A stretch of 64,000 bases of DNA from Bacillus carboniphilus (GCF_020524035.2 NZ_CP129013.1:1167822-1231821); one strand, 5' to 3'; counted from the stretch's first letter, positions 26,055 to 35,879 are shown. Translations and numbers: made by a program. The notes: generated by a model not told the origin, from the sequence alone.

Positions 26055-28593
26055 ATGACAGAACAATATAAAAGTCGTATAGAAAAACGAAAAAAGACTC
26101 AAGGAAAGAAAAAGCCTAAAAGCAAATGGATTATATTAAAGAAAATTATTCTCGCCATGTTCGCGCTTGCGATCGTTGTCATCATTGCAGGCGGCGCTAC
26201 CTTTGCCTATTATATTTCTGATGCACCTGAACTTAATGAGGATCTACTAAAGGGAAACCTTTCTTCTAAAATTTATGACCGTGATGGTAATGAAATTGGG
26301 GAAATTGGGGCAGAGAAACGGAGATACGTATCTTACGATGAAATACCTGATGATTTAAAAAATGCCTTTTTAGCTACTGAAGACACTCGTTTTTTTGAGC
26401 ATCATGGATTAGATATTATTCGTTTAGGTGGTGCCGTTATCGCTAACATCACAAACGGATTCGGGTCAGAAGGAGCGAGTACAATTACACAACAGCTTGT
26501 AAAGAACTCCTTTTTATCTAGCGAAAAGACATTAAAAAGAAAATCTCAAGAGCTTTGGCTCTCGTTCCAGGTGGAACGAAATTATTCAAAAGAAGAAATT
26601 TTCGAAATGTATTTAAACCGTATTTATTACAGTGGTAACAATTACGGAGTTGCAAAAGCAGCCGAACTGTTTTATGGAGAAGAAGAATTGAAAGATCTAG
26701 AATTACACGAAGCGGCGATGCTTGCAGGGATCCCCAAAAATCCAAGTGCTTACAATCCAATAAACAACCCTGAAGATGCGAAAAAACGAAGAGACATCGT
26801 CCTCTCACTTATGGAAAAAAATGATTTTATCACAGCTGAACAAGCAGAAGAAGCAAAAGCTGTATCAATCGATCAAACTTTAGTAGAGCAAGAGCAAACA
26901 CAAAGTAAATATTACGCGTTCGTTGAAGAAGTTTCCGAAGAAATACAAGCAGAACTAGGAATTGATCCAGGAACAGCAGGTCTTACCATTAACACAACAC
27001 TCGACACAAAAGCTCAAGATCATGTTGATAAAATGTTAAATGAAGACCTTATTGCCTTTCCAGATGATGAACTCCAAGCAGGAATTACCCTTTTAGATAC
27101 AAAAACAGGAGAAATTTTAGCCATAGGTGGAGGGAGAAATATTCCTGTGGGCGGACTCAACTATGCAACAGACACTTACCGCCAACCAGGTTCAACGATG
27201 AAGCCGATCGTCGATTATGGGCCAGCTATTGAATATTTAAAATGGCCAACTTATCACCCTTTAACGGATGAGAAAATCACTTATTCTAATGGTGATTCAA
27301 TTTCAAACTATGATAATAGCTACATCGGTAATAAGTCCATTCGTTATCACTTGAAGAAATCTCGTAATATTCCTGCTCTAAAGACTTATCAACAAGTCGT
27401 TAAAGAAGTGGAGTTTGAAGGAGTTAATGAGTTCACATCTAGCATAGGAGTTCCTTTACAAAAAGAGGTTGAAGCAAATGCCATCGGCGGTGGAGACGAA
27501 CTTTCCGTCATGCAACTAGCTGGAGCCTATGCCGCTTTTGGTAATGAAGGGATATATAATAAGCCACACACAGTCCGATCAGTGGAATTTCCAGATGGGC
27601 AAACAGTGGAGCTGCAACCAGAAGGAACAAAAGCGATGTCAGATTATACCGCTTTTATGATTACGGATATGCTAAAAGATGTAGTAACTAGTGGTACAGG
27701 AACTGCTGCTGCAGTTCCTGGAGTAAAGATCGCAGGGGAAAACAGGAACAACAAATTCAAATAATGATAGTTGGTTTGTAGGGTATAACCCTAATTACAC
27801 AGCTGCAGTCTGGGTTGGTTATCCAGAACAAAAAACAGTTCCAGATACCTCTTTATCCAAAAAGTTGTTCAAAAGCCTGTTTACAACAGTAGCAAGTGGC
27901 GATAATTCTGATTGGAAGCAACCAAGTTCCGTTGAAAAAGTCGTTATCGAAACTGGGACGGGTAAACGAGCGAGTAACTATACACCGGGTAGTGAAAAAT
28001 CGGTAGAATATATCGTAAAAGGAACATCAAAACCGTCAGTATCAACCCAATATGAAAAAGTTGATAAACCTACCAATTTTACACCATCTTACGATGAAGA
28101 GAAGAAAACGTTGACGTTATCTTGGGACTATGATGAAAGCAAGTTAGAGAACATCTCATTCAAACTTACACAATCAGTTGGAGGTGGAACAGCAAAAGAG
28201 ATCACTACTACCAAGCAACTTTCGTATACGATTACTAACTTAGAGCCTGGTCAAAAGTATTCCTTTACGTTGACCGCAGTTGGTGAAAATAGTGAGAGTG
28301 ATGCAGCTGCGACTAGTTTTACTGCTCCTCTAGAGGAAGAAGAACCAAGTATTCTCGAACCGATCGATCCAATTGATCCAATTGAAGAAGAAAACGGGAA
28401 TGAGGAAGATAATAACGAAAATCAAGAGGATAACGGGAATAACGAGGAAGATGATGAAAATACGAACAATGATGATGGAAATGGTGATCAGGAAGATCCG
28501 GTCGAAGGAGAGAACGAAGAATCTACTGAAGGAGCCTTCCTTCCTATTAACCGAGAAAAACGACTCTATATTGAAGACGCTCAGAGCCTATAG
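26055..28593 (+). pseudogene. ponA: Bifunctional class A penicillin-binding protein PBP1 (one frameshift)
   Basis: PonA polymerises and cross-links peptidoglycan. It has a cytoplasmic basic tail, a membrane anchor at about 29-53, a GT51 transglycosylase domain with catalytic Glu in ATEDTRFFEHHG (E109), and a transpeptidase with serine in RQPGSTMKP (S380, K383) and SRN (436-438). The KTG box is disrupted: GGGG near 27735 should be GGG to read IAGKTGTTNSNNDSWFVGY. After the shift the protein continues through a fibronectin-like region (about 28060-28340) and a highly acidic Asn/Glu/Asp-rich tail to a stop inside the terminator. Joined length is about 845 residues. The extra G is probably a sequencing error. 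Confidence 0.9.
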
Positions 28594-28608
28594 CCCTGAG
28601 CGTTTTTC
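28577..28608 (+). terminator. Terminator of recU-ponA
   Basis: ACGCTCAG-11 nt-CTGAGCGT followed by TTTTC; the ponA stop codon is in the loop. Confidence 0.85.
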
Positions 28609-29012
28609 TAATTAAGGTATTTCTGCTGTAATTGAACATTTATATACCTCGCCATTCCTGTCTTTACATTTTTAAAGGCATGTTTATAATAAAAATGCTC
28701 GTTTCCTGTCGTTGAGATGAGATGCACACATGAAATATCGCTTAATTGTTCGAGTAAGCTATTCATAATTTTATCACCAATTCCCCTCCCTTGAAAATCT
28801 TTATGTACAACCACATCGTAAATTGCAGCATTAAACACACCATCTGAGATCGCTCTTCCTAAACCGACAACTTGTCCATTGATGCTTGAAATTGCAAAAA
28901 CATTACTCGCTATAAAAATTTTTTCGATAACTTCAACCGTATGCTTTTTCCATCCAACTGACCAGTAAACTTGTTCCATTTGAACTAGGTGTTCTTTTTT
29001 TCCAACTGTCAC
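28608..29012 (-). CDS. GNAT family N-acetyltransferase
   Basis: A 134-residue acetyl-CoA-dependent acetyltransferase. Motif A is VVVHKDFQGRGIGDKIMNSLL, with the pyrophosphate-binding QGRGIG near residue 75, followed by HLISTTGNEHFYYKHAFKNV. The substrate is unknown; small single-domain GNATs may act on metabolites, antibiotics or protein termini. It sits between ponA and ypoC, which are adjacent in B. subtilis, so it is an accessory insertion, and it is followed by the unusual hairpin array on its upstream side. Confidence 0.85.
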   Translation of the reverse strand: MTVGKKEHLVQMEQVYWSVGWKKHTVEVIEKIFIASNVFAISSINGQVVGLGRAISDGVFNAAIYDVVVHKDFQGRGIGDKIMNSLLEQLSDISCVHLISTTGNEHFYYKHAFKNVKTGMARYINVQLQQKYLN

Positions 29013-29056
29013 TAATTTCTAGACTCAAAGCTTCCCTCTCCCATTCCACTAACTAA

Positions 29057-29192
29057 ACGCCTCCGCACTAAAGTGACGGAGGTTTCTCGTAGGCGGACTG
29101 AACCGCCTACGAGTTTTATACTAAAAGAAATGCTACTAAAAGTAGGTGGTTTTATACCACACCTCCTGCTACGCAGGTGCTTCCGCAAGCCA
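29057..29192 (-). repeat. Array of five hairpins, possible orphan IS200/IS605 end
   Basis: Stems in order: CCTCCGCACT/AGTG-A-CGGAGG (29060-29082), CTCGTAGGCGG/CCGCCTACGAG (29086-29113, 11 bp perfect), CTAC/GTAG (29133-29145), CCTGC/GCAGG (29165-29177) and GCTT/AAGC (29179-29190). On the minus strand the last one reads CCTCCGTCACTTTAGTGCGG, the shape of IS200/IS605 right-end hairpins and of omega-RNA 3' ends. No transposase or TnpB gene is nearby. GC content is higher than in neighbouring spacers. Confidence 0.6.
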
Positions 29193-29213
29193 AAGCTAGG
29201 TATAGAAAATAAA

Positions 29214-29717
29214 TTATATATTCTTTTTCATTTTATCTATCGCTATTTTTTTCTGCGCTTGTTTCATCGCTTCTCTATATAGTTGATCCAATTGAATGAC
29301 CGAATGATGTTGTGTTGGTTTGTTCATGACAAAAGAGAGGCGTTCGACGACATTTACAGGTTTCATTGTTAAATCATTAATGTCCACTACATGTAACGAA
29401 GCCACTGGCTTTTGATTCATCCAATAAAGAAAGGCAAAAAAGGAAACGAGCCCTTTTATCATAAACTCTTCACTAACCTTACCCTTTTTCTTTTGGTTTA
29501 CATGTTGTTTGAAACCTTCTTCCCAATTTTGAAAAAGCCAAGTTAAAGACTGCTCTATTTCAAACCAAGGCTTAAACAACACTTCTTGCCTAGTGTGAAG
29601 TAACAGATCAAAGTATAATGGTTGATTATTAAGCGTTTCTTCATTTGTAGGGTATGTCTCCTTCTTCAGGACTAAATAAGAAGAAAAGACCTCTTCTCCC
29701 TTTAAACACATGTTCAT
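29214..29717 (-). CDS. ypoC: YpoC-like protein
   Basis: A 167-residue protein occupying the ypoC position directly after nth, with a 4-nt overlap that implies translational coupling. It contains LLLHTRQEVLFKPWFEIEQS and a hydrophobic LVSFFAFLYWMNQKPV segment, with a very basic C-terminus (AQKKIAIDKMKKNI). No known functional motif is visible. It probably is expressed with dnaD and nth. Confidence 0.75.
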   Translation of the reverse strand: MNMCLKGEEVFSSYLVLKKETYPTNEETLNNQPLYFDLLLHTRQEVLFKPWFEIEQSLTWLFQNWEEGFKQHVNQKKKGKVSEEFMIKGLVSFFAFLYWMNQKPVASLHVVDINDLTMKPVNVVERLSFVMNKPTQHHSVIQLDQLYREAMKQAQKKIAIDKMKKNI

Positions 29718-30364
29718 ATCTTTCCTTTCATACGCTTTTTTCCTTCACGGCAAAGAGAAAGTAACGTGCATACGTCACATTGAGGGGTTTGAGCTTTACA
29801 ATGATAACGGCCAAAAAAAATCATTCGATGATGCGTATCACTCCATAGTGTCTCTGGAATCTTTCTCATCAACGTTTTCTCTACTTCAAGTACCGAATCT
29901 TTCCACCTGCAAATCCCCAACCTTTTACTCACTCGTTCTACATGTGTATCGACAGCAATCGCAGGAATATCATAAGCCACTGAGACGACCACGTTCGCTG
30001 TTTTTCTTCCGACTCCTGGAAGGTTAATAAGTTCATCCCTGTCTTTAGGGACTTCACCATGATAGTTTTCTATTAACATTTGACAAAGCTTTTGAATATT
30101 TTTCGCTTTATTCCTATATAGACCAATCGATCGGATATCATTTTGTAGTTCTTCTATCGAAACGGAAAGATAGTCTTGAGGGGTTTCATACTTTTTAAAT
30201 AGCTCCGTTGTTACTCGGTTCACTAAAGCATCTGTACATTGGGCAGATAAAAGCACCGCAATGACAAGATCAAACGGGTTGCGGTGGTTAAGCTCACAAT
30301 GAGCATCTGGAAACATTTCTGCCATAGTCTCAATAGCATGATTAATTTGTGCTTTTGTTAACAT
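29714..30364 (-). CDS. nth: Endonuclease III Nth
   Basis: A 216-residue DNA glycosylase/AP lyase for oxidised pyrimidines. The helix-hairpin-helix LPGVGRKTANVVV carries the catalytic lysine (K121); the catalytic aspartate is D139 in AVDTHVERVSKRLG. The C-terminal cysteines C189, C196, C199 and C205 form the C-x6-C-x2-C-x5-C Fe-S cluster. It lies 11 bp after dnaD and overlaps ypoC. Confidence 0.95.
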   Translation of the reverse strand: MLTKAQINHAIETMAEMFPDAHCELNHRNPFDLVIAVLLSAQCTDALVNRVTTELFKKYETPQDYLSVSIEELQNDIRSIGLYRNKAKNIQKLCQMLIENYHGEVPKDRDELINLPGVGRKTANVVVSVAYDIPAIAVDTHVERVSKRLGICRWKDSVLEVEKTLMRKIPETLWSDTHHRMIFFGRYHCKAQTPQCDVCTLLSLCREGKKRMKGKI

Positions 30365-30375
30365 CTCTTCTCACC

Positions 30376-31086
30376 TCATTGCTCTAGCCAGTTATAAAAA
30401 GGTACTTTCCGTTTGTAATCACTTGCTTCCGTTTGTGAAGGTTTTTGTTTATTCGTTTGTTGATTTGCTCGAAATTTTTTAGCATGCTGTCTTGCTTGCT
30501 CAATGGTGGTGATTCCATTCTTTTTCCAATCAAATAATATGCGATCAATGTAACGGAAGTTCACTTTACCGGATAAAACAGCTTCTCTTAATGCCGCTTT
30601 AATCATCTCAACATCATGATGGTCTTGATCTATCCAAATGGACAAAGTTTCACTTTCAAAAGGAGAAAGAGGCCTAGCAAACTCTTGTTCAAAAATTTTA
30701 TATAAATTGCCTTCCTCTTGTTCTTTTTTCTTTTGATTAGCTCCATTCATTTCACTCATGAAAAATTGATATAATTTTGACCATAGGGGATCGATCGAAT
30801 ATTTCTCGCACTGAATGTGATTATCTTCATACTCTTCGATTTTTAAAAAGCCATGTTGAATTAAGCCTCTCAATAAATTCGAGCAATTTGTTACAGATAT
30901 CGACATACTTTCAGATAATTGTGCAGGAGTAGGAAAAAGTTCTCCTTTTTGAAGATAGTATTGAATTTGTAAAATAAGGACAAGTTCATCTTCTGTTAAT
31001 CCCAGTTTTGAATAATGTAAAAGTAGCTGGTTTGGAACGGCCAAACTACCACTATTCATAAAGGTTTGAAACGTTTCTTCATTCAT
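30376..31086 (-). CDS. dnaD: DNA replication initiation protein DnaD
   Basis: DnaD helps remodel the origin and load the replicative helicase with DnaA, DnaB and DnaI. The 236-residue protein has an N-terminal winged-helix-like DDBH1 domain (ELFPTPAQLSESMSISVTNC) and a C-terminal DDBH2 domain with YKIFEQEFARPLSPFESE and IDRILFDWKKNGI, including the family's YxxxIL-x5-W motif. ATG 31086 is chosen because GAGGTG precedes it; a GTG at 31095 overlaps that site. Confidence 0.92.
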   Translation of the reverse strand: MNEETFQTFMNSGSLAVPNQLLLHYSKLGLTEDELVLILQIQYYLQKGELFPTPAQLSESMSISVTNCSNLLRGLIQHGFLKIEEYEDNHIQCEKYSIDPLWSKLYQFFMSEMNGANQKKKEQEEGNLYKIFEQEFARPLSPFESETLSIWIDQDHHDVEMIKAALREAVLSGKVNFRYIDRILFDWKKNGITTIEQARQHAKKFRANQQTNKQKPSQTEASDYKRKVPFYNWLEQ

Positions 31087-31190
31087 GGTATACACCTCAT
31101 TAGTAAGTATAACATGTCCTTTTCATGACACTCACCTGAAAAGTTTTAGTAGGTTTTCATCATCACTAATACTCTTTACAAGAAGAAAAC

Positions 31191-31221
31191 AAAGCTGACA
31201 CTCATTAAGAATGCCAGCTTT
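31191..31221 (-). terminator. Terminator of asnS
   Basis: AAAGCTGGCA-11 nt-TGTCAGCTTT with one mismatch, then GTTTTC on the minus strand. Confidence 0.7.
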
Positions 31222-31248
31222 AAAGTATTTTAGATAAAACAAAATTTA

Positions 31249-32540
31249 TTAAGGATATAGTCGATTTAAAAGTCTTGGGAATGGAATCGTTTCTCTAACA
31301 TGTTCAACCCCTGACAGCCAAGCAACGGTTCTCTCTAACCCTAACCCGAAGCCCGAATGAGGAACTGAGCCATACTTTCTTAGTTCAACATACCACTGAT
31401 ATGCCTCTGGATCTAAATCGTGTTCTTTAATTCTTTGTTGTAATAGTTCAAGATCATCAAGTCTTTGCGAACCGCCAATAATTTCTCCATAACCTTCTGG
31501 AGCAATTAGGTCGGCACATAAAACAACGTCAGAACGATTCGGATCAGGTTTCATATAAAAAGGCTTAATGGATGCTGGATAATGGGTAATAAATACCGGC
31601 TTATCAAAGCTTTCTGCAATTGCCGTTTCATGAGGAGAACCAAAATCATCGCCCCAAGTAATATCTGTAAACCCTTTTTCCTCTAAAAACTTAATGGCAT
31701 CATCATAAGTAATTCTTGCGAAAGGAGTTTCATTTTTTCAAGCTTTTCTAAATCTCTTCCTAACGTTTCTAATTCTAGTTTGCAATTTTCTAATACCGAT
31801 TGGACGATATAGGAAACATATTTCTCTTGAACTTGCAAGTTCTCTTCAAAATCACAGAAAGCCATTTCCGGCTCAATCATCCAAAACTCAATAAGGTGAC
31901 GTCTCGTTTTTGATTTTTCTGCTCTAAATGTCGGTCCGAATGAAAAAACTTTTCCTAAAGCCATTGCTGCGGCTTCCATATAAAGTTGTCCACTTTGAGA
32001 TAAGTAGGCATCCTCATCGAAATATTTTGTATGGAATAATTCTGATGTACCTTCTGGAGCACTTCCCGTTAATATTGGTGGATCTACTTTCACAAAACCT
32101 TGTTCATTAAAAAATTGATACGTTGCTCGAATGATCTCATTACGAATTTTCATCACCGCATGCTGTCTTTTCGATCTTAGCCATAGATGCCTATGATCCA
32201 TCAAGAATTCTGTCCCATGTTGTTTAGGTGTTATCGGATAATCAACTGCCTCATGAATGACTTCTATATTTGTCACGTTTAATTCATATCCAAAAGCAGA
32301 ACGATGATCTTCTTTCACAACCCCTGTGACATACAAAGAACTTTCTTGCGTCATTGATTTTGCTAAAGTGAAAATTTCTTCTTCAACTTCATTTTTTATG
32401 ACCACACCTTGTATAAAACCAGTTCCATCTCGTAATTGTAAAAAGGCAATTTTTCCGCTAGATCGTTTGTTGGCTAGCCAAGCTCCGATCATTACTTCTT
32501 GGCCAACGAATTGTCCAACTTGTGCAATTGTAGTCTTCAC
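31249..32540 (-). pseudogene. asnS: Asparaginyl-tRNA synthetase AsnS (one frameshift)
   Basis: A class IIb synthetase with an N-terminal OB-fold ([20 protein letters not shown]), motif 2 [20 protein letters not shown] near residue 210 and motif 3 in [15 protein letters not shown] near the C-terminus. The frame breaks near 31732, where ATGAAAC should be ATGGAAAC to read [17 protein letters not shown]. The middle part then runs on to [15 protein letters not shown] and [20 protein letters not shown]. Joined length is about 430 residues. The start is GTG 32540 with TTGGAGGG upstream. Loss of asnS would need an alternative amidation route, so a sequencing error is likely. Confidence 0.92.
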
Positions 32541-32584
32541 TTCAATAATCCCTCCAAAAGCTGTTTCAAACTATGTATAAATAA

Positions 32585-32759
32585 GAAAAGCGCAAGCGCC
32601 TTGCTCAGCCACGACAAGCATAAGGCGCGGAGAAAAGAAAGATGTTCTTTATCTTTTGTTCTACGTGACTTATGACCTCGAGTGGCTAGGCGCTGGAGCT
32701 AGACAGCAATGTTAGCACCTTCTTATAAAGGACAAAGTTTATACTTTCTTACTCTGTAA
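32585..32759 (+). repeat. Dispersed intergenic repeat, copy B
   Basis: Begins GAAAAGCGCAAGCGCC, has GGCGCTGGAGCTAGACAG and ends TTTATACTTTCTTACTCTGT, the same outer parts as copy A at 5741-5921. The middle differs. It fills most of the 384 bp between aspB and asnS. An imperfect hairpin AGACAGTTT/AAACTGTCT at about 32887-32918, just after the aspB stop, may serve aspB. Confidence 0.7.
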
Positions 32760-32796
32760 GAAAAGCGCAAGCGCCCCTCTAGCGATGCAGGTGCTT
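32760..32796 (+). repeat. Dispersed intergenic repeat, truncated copy C
   Basis: A second GAAAAGCGCAAGCGCC directly abuts the end of copy B and continues CCTCTAGCGATGCAGGTGCT, then loses likeness. Confidence 0.6.
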
Positions 32797-32924
32797 ATTC
32801 TGAAATAAAATACGGAAGTGAAAAGAGTGGAAGGTGTTATCTCACACTCTTTTTCCCTCATTCGATATTATTATTAACCTCTAATTAGACAGTTTACCTT
32901 TGACTTAAGAAACTGTCTACAATT

Positions 32925-34120
32925 TTATTGTACTTTCTTCGTAGACTTTTCTTCCACAAAGCGTGACAGTCTTTTAATAGCTTCTTCTATATTTGTTAAG
33001 GAGGTTGCATAAGACAAACGAATATTGTCTGGTGCACCAAACCCTGAGCCAGGAACGAGAGCCACTTTCTCCTCATCTAATAAAGCAGTGACAAACTCAT
33101 CTACAAATTCGAATCCTGATGATAGAGCTGCTTTTTTTTACATTTGGAAAAAGATAAAAAGCTCCCTTCGGCTTCACACAAGTAACCCCAGGAATTTTAA
33201 TGAGCTCTTTATATGCTTGGTTTAAACGTTCCTCAAAAGCCTTTCGCATTCTTTCCACTTCTTCTTGTGACCCACTATAAGCTGCAATGGCTCCAAATTG
33301 AGAAATCGTCGTTGGGTTAGAAGTACTATGACTGGCTAAATTAGTCATTGCTTTAATAATTTTTTCATTCCCTGCAGCCATATCCAATTCTCCACCCAGT
33401 CATAGAGTGGGATTTAGAAACACCATTAATAACTATTGTTTGTTCTTTTAATTCAGGTGAAAGTTGCGCAATTGAAAGATGACTTCCATCATAAATTAAC
33501 TTTTCATAAATCTCATCAGAAATAATTAAGATATTATGTTTTAAACAAATTTCACCTAGCTTTTCTAATTCTTCTCTTGTATAGAGAACACCTGTAGGAT
33601 TACTTGGAGAATTTAAAATTATTGCTTTCGTTTTCGTTGTGATAACTTCTTTTAATTGACTTGGAGTAATCTTGAAATCATTGTTTTCATATCCCGTAAC
33701 ATATACAGGGACTCCTCCTGCTAGCTTTACTTGTTCAGGATAACTCACCCAATATGGAATTGGAATGATCACTTCATATTCTTCGTCTAATAAGACTTGA
33801 AATAAAGTATAAAGAGCATGTTTAGCACCCGAGCATACAATAATTTCTTTACTGCTATAGGTGAGTTGTTGATCACGCTTAAACTTATTAATAATTTCTT
33901 CTTTAAGCTGAGGCAAACCTCCTGAAGGTGTGTACTTCGTTTGCCCTTCATTCATTGCAGTCACCGCAGCATCAATAATATGTTGAGGGGTGTTGAAATC
34001 AGGTTCACCTGCCCCTAATCCAATGACATCATACCCTTGTTCTTTTAAAGATTTTGCTTTGGCCGTAATCGCTAACGTTGAAGAAGGTGTAAGTGATGAA
34101 ACTCTTTTCGCTAACTTCAT
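32925..34120 (-). pseudogene. aspB: Aspartate aminotransferase AspB (two frameshifts)
   Basis: A PLP-dependent class I aminotransferase that makes aspartate from oxaloacetate. It begins MKLAKRVSSLTPSSTLAITA and has GAGEPDFNTPQHI, LNSPSNPTG, SDEIYEKL and the PLP-lysine in GVSKSHSMTGWRIGY. The first break is near 33380, where TATGGC should be TATGC to read GYAAGNEKIIKAMTNL. The second is a run of eight T (33132-33139); seven give NVKKAALSSGFEFVDEF. The last part ends GSGFGAPDNIRLSYATSL and KSTKKVQ. Joined length is about 397 residues, normal. ATG 34120 is favoured over 34126 by the spacing of AGAGAGAGG. Confidence 0.92.
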
Positions 34121-34139
34121 AAACATACCTCTCTCTCTT

Positions 34140-34646
34140 TTATATCGTCATACTTTGTATAAATTCCCCATTCTCAAATTTAAGGTAATAATAACTTAAG
34201 CGATTATCTTGATCTTTGTATTGTATTTCCCAGGCTATATACTTTTCATCTATGTCTTTAGCCATATGAATGTAATTAGATACTCCTAACGAAATTCCAT
34301 TGATTTCTTTTGGATTTTTGTCTGCTTTTAATAAAGAAATTGCCTTTTCTTGTGAAATTCCTTTTGACTTATAAACTTTATCATATACTTTTCCGTCTTG
34401 TATAAACACATAAAATTCTTCAGAGTTACTATCGGTAGCAGTAATGACATAATATTTTTCCTCACCATGATAAGTGTTGATCTCCACAATCTTTTCTACC
34501 TCTTCATCTTTCAAAGCAATGTGTTCTGCTTCTTCATGCCCTGATTTTTTATCCTTTATCGCAGAGGTATATATATAAGTAAACGAAGAAAGGCCTGCTA
34601 AAATTAGAATAATAACAATAAAAATAAACAATGATTTTTTACTCAT
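34140..34646 (-). CDS. ypmB: YpmB, DUF5590 membrane-anchored protein
   Basis: A 168-residue protein with an N-terminal uncleaved membrane anchor (SLFIFIVIILILAGLSSFTY, residues 5-24) and an extracytoplasmic domain with two repeats of a PepSY-like pattern: ITATDSNSEEFYVFIQDGKV and WEIQYKDQDNRLSYYYLKFENG. It lies 19 bp upstream of aspB, which is the conserved ypmA-ypmB-aspB order. Function unknown. Confidence 0.8.
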   Translation of the reverse strand: MSKKSLFIFIVIILILAGLSSFTYIYTSAIKDKKSGHEEAEHIALKDEEVEKIVEINTYHGEEKYYVITATDSNSEEFYVFIQDGKVYDKVYKSKGISQEKAISLLKADKNPKEINGISLGVSNYIHMAKDIDEKYIAWEIQYKDQDNRLSYYYLKFENGEFIQSMTI

Positions 34647-34654
34647 AGTAACTC

Positions 34655-34825
34655 CTATGTACGATATATTGTAAAGACAGCTTTGGAATGATCTTGATCA
34701 TCAAGTGCTATCCCAAACATCAAATCGTCTTTTTTTAACGTTCGATTTAATAAATCTACCATTTTATACAATTCATCTGAATGTTCAACCGTAACCGTTG
34801 ACATAACTTCAACTTTACTTTCCAC
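34655..34825 (-). CDS. ypmA: YpmA, DUF4264 family protein
   Basis: A 56-residue protein, MESKVEVMSTVTVEHSDELY onward to KAVFTIYRT, starting at GTG 34825 with GGAGGAATT 8 nt upstream. Place and sequence character match YpmA. It contains VDLLNRTLKKDDLMFGIALD. It probably shares the ypmA-ypmB-aspB-asnS-dnaD-nth-ypoC transcript. Function unknown. Confidence 0.8.
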   Translation of the reverse strand: MESKVEVMSTVTVEHSDELYKMVDLLNRTLKKDDLMFGIALDDQDHSKAVFTIYRT

Positions 34826-34983
34826 TCCTAATTCCTCCTACTTCACGAAATAATTGTTACTCATGATTGACGCGTAAATAGTAAACCATATGAATGCAAC
34901 AATATTTTGTTGCTTTATGATCCCATTATATCAGCTTCTGCAACTGATTTGAAAAGTAAATTACCTTCTATATCACACCAATA

Positions 34984-35025
34984 GAGACTAACTAAACCTA
35001 ATTGGCTGTTTGTTAGTCTCTTTTT
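34984..35025 (+). terminator. Plus-oriented terminator-like hairpin without a plus-strand gene
   Basis: GAGACTAAC and GTTAGTCTC flank a 19-nt loop followed by T5 on the plus strand. Only minus-strand genes lie nearby. GCTGTTT in the loop can also pair with AAACAGC just after the T run, so two alternative structures exist. Confidence 0.4.
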
Positions 35026-35042
35026 AAACAGCTTATTCGTTA

Positions 35043-35879
35043 TTATTGTTCCTTTGTAAAAATAGGGATTACTTCATATGTCTCTTTATTCATTTTAATG
35101 GAGACATTACCAAATTGTTTCGTTGTGTAAATATCGATCCAAGTTGAATATAATCTTTCAATGACATCCTGTGAAGGATTTTTGTCTTCCCCTTGAAAAA
35201 TGATCGCAATATTAGGATCAATATAGTCGATAAACTTTCTAGAAGTGCCTGCTGCATCTCCAAATTCAGGGACTTTAATAAAGTCAATTTCTTGTAAAAA
35301 CGATTTATTTAAAAACCCAATTTCTACTTGTTTGTTCGCGCTCGACATATATAACAGTGAGTGCTCCCCATAAGTTAAAACAAAATCTAAACCTAAATGC
35401 TCTGTTGTTGAAACGTTATCATGTAAAATATAAAATTGAAGCTCATTTTGCCATTTTACCGACTCATTTACCTTCCAAGTATCCCATTCTTTTAATGAAA
35501 TATAATGATCAAGATTGCCATTTTCAACATTACGTTGCCCAGAAATCCATTGACTTCCTTTAAAAGTGGAGTATAGGCTGGCAAGGTTATTTACATAGCC
35601 GTTCGTGTCTTTCGTAACAATGACCGCTTGCAAACTTTCCACACCGAACATCTTTAATAACTCAAAAAGCTCTTTTTCAGTCCCTTCTCCACCTGTATTG
35701 ACTAAAAAATTGCTCCCTGTCCAATCTTGAATCAACGTTGCTTCTCCTTTTGAAAGATGTAAAAACGTAATGCCAATCTCATTTTCTTCCAGGTTTAAAT
35801 CCACCTTTTCAACCGCTTGTTCTTCTGATTCAAAAGCACAAAGCACACATAAACAAAGGATGATGAGAGCCTTTTTCAA
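35043..35879 (-). CDS. Exported ComEC/metallo-beta-lactamase-like protein lacking metal ligands
   Basis: A 278-residue protein with an N-terminal signal or anchor (MKKALIILCLCVLCAF). The rest resembles the soluble C-terminal domain of ComEC: ITFLHLSKGEATLIQDWTGS then NFLVNTGGEGTEKELFELLK then VESLQAVIVTKDTNGYVNNL. Where ComEC-like hydrolases have H-x-H-x-D-H, this protein has KDTNGYV, so the metal site is missing. No good lipobox is present. It sits between dinG and ypmA, which are adjacent in B. subtilis. It may be a binding or structural protein rather than an enzyme. Confidence 0.55.
   Translation of the reverse strand: MKKALIILCLCVLCAFESEEQAVEKVDLNLEENEIGITFLHLSKGEATLIQDWTGSNFLVNTGGEGTEKELFELLKMFGVESLQAVIVTKDTNGYVNNLASLYSTFKGSQWISGQRNVENGNLDHYISLKEWDTWKVNESVKWQNELQFYILHDNVSTTEHLGLDFVLTYGEHSLLYMSSANKQVEIGFLNKSFLQEIDFIKVPEFGDAAGTSRKFIDYIDPNIAIIFQGEDKNPSQDVIERLYSTWIDIYTTKQFGNVSIKMNKETYEVIPIFTKEQ

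Noticed and set aside
27730-27775. Programmed ribosomal frameshifting in ponA
   Set aside because: The extra G in GGGG removes the essential KTG box in the zero frame, there is no recognisable slippery heptamer, and similar indels occur in many genes here.
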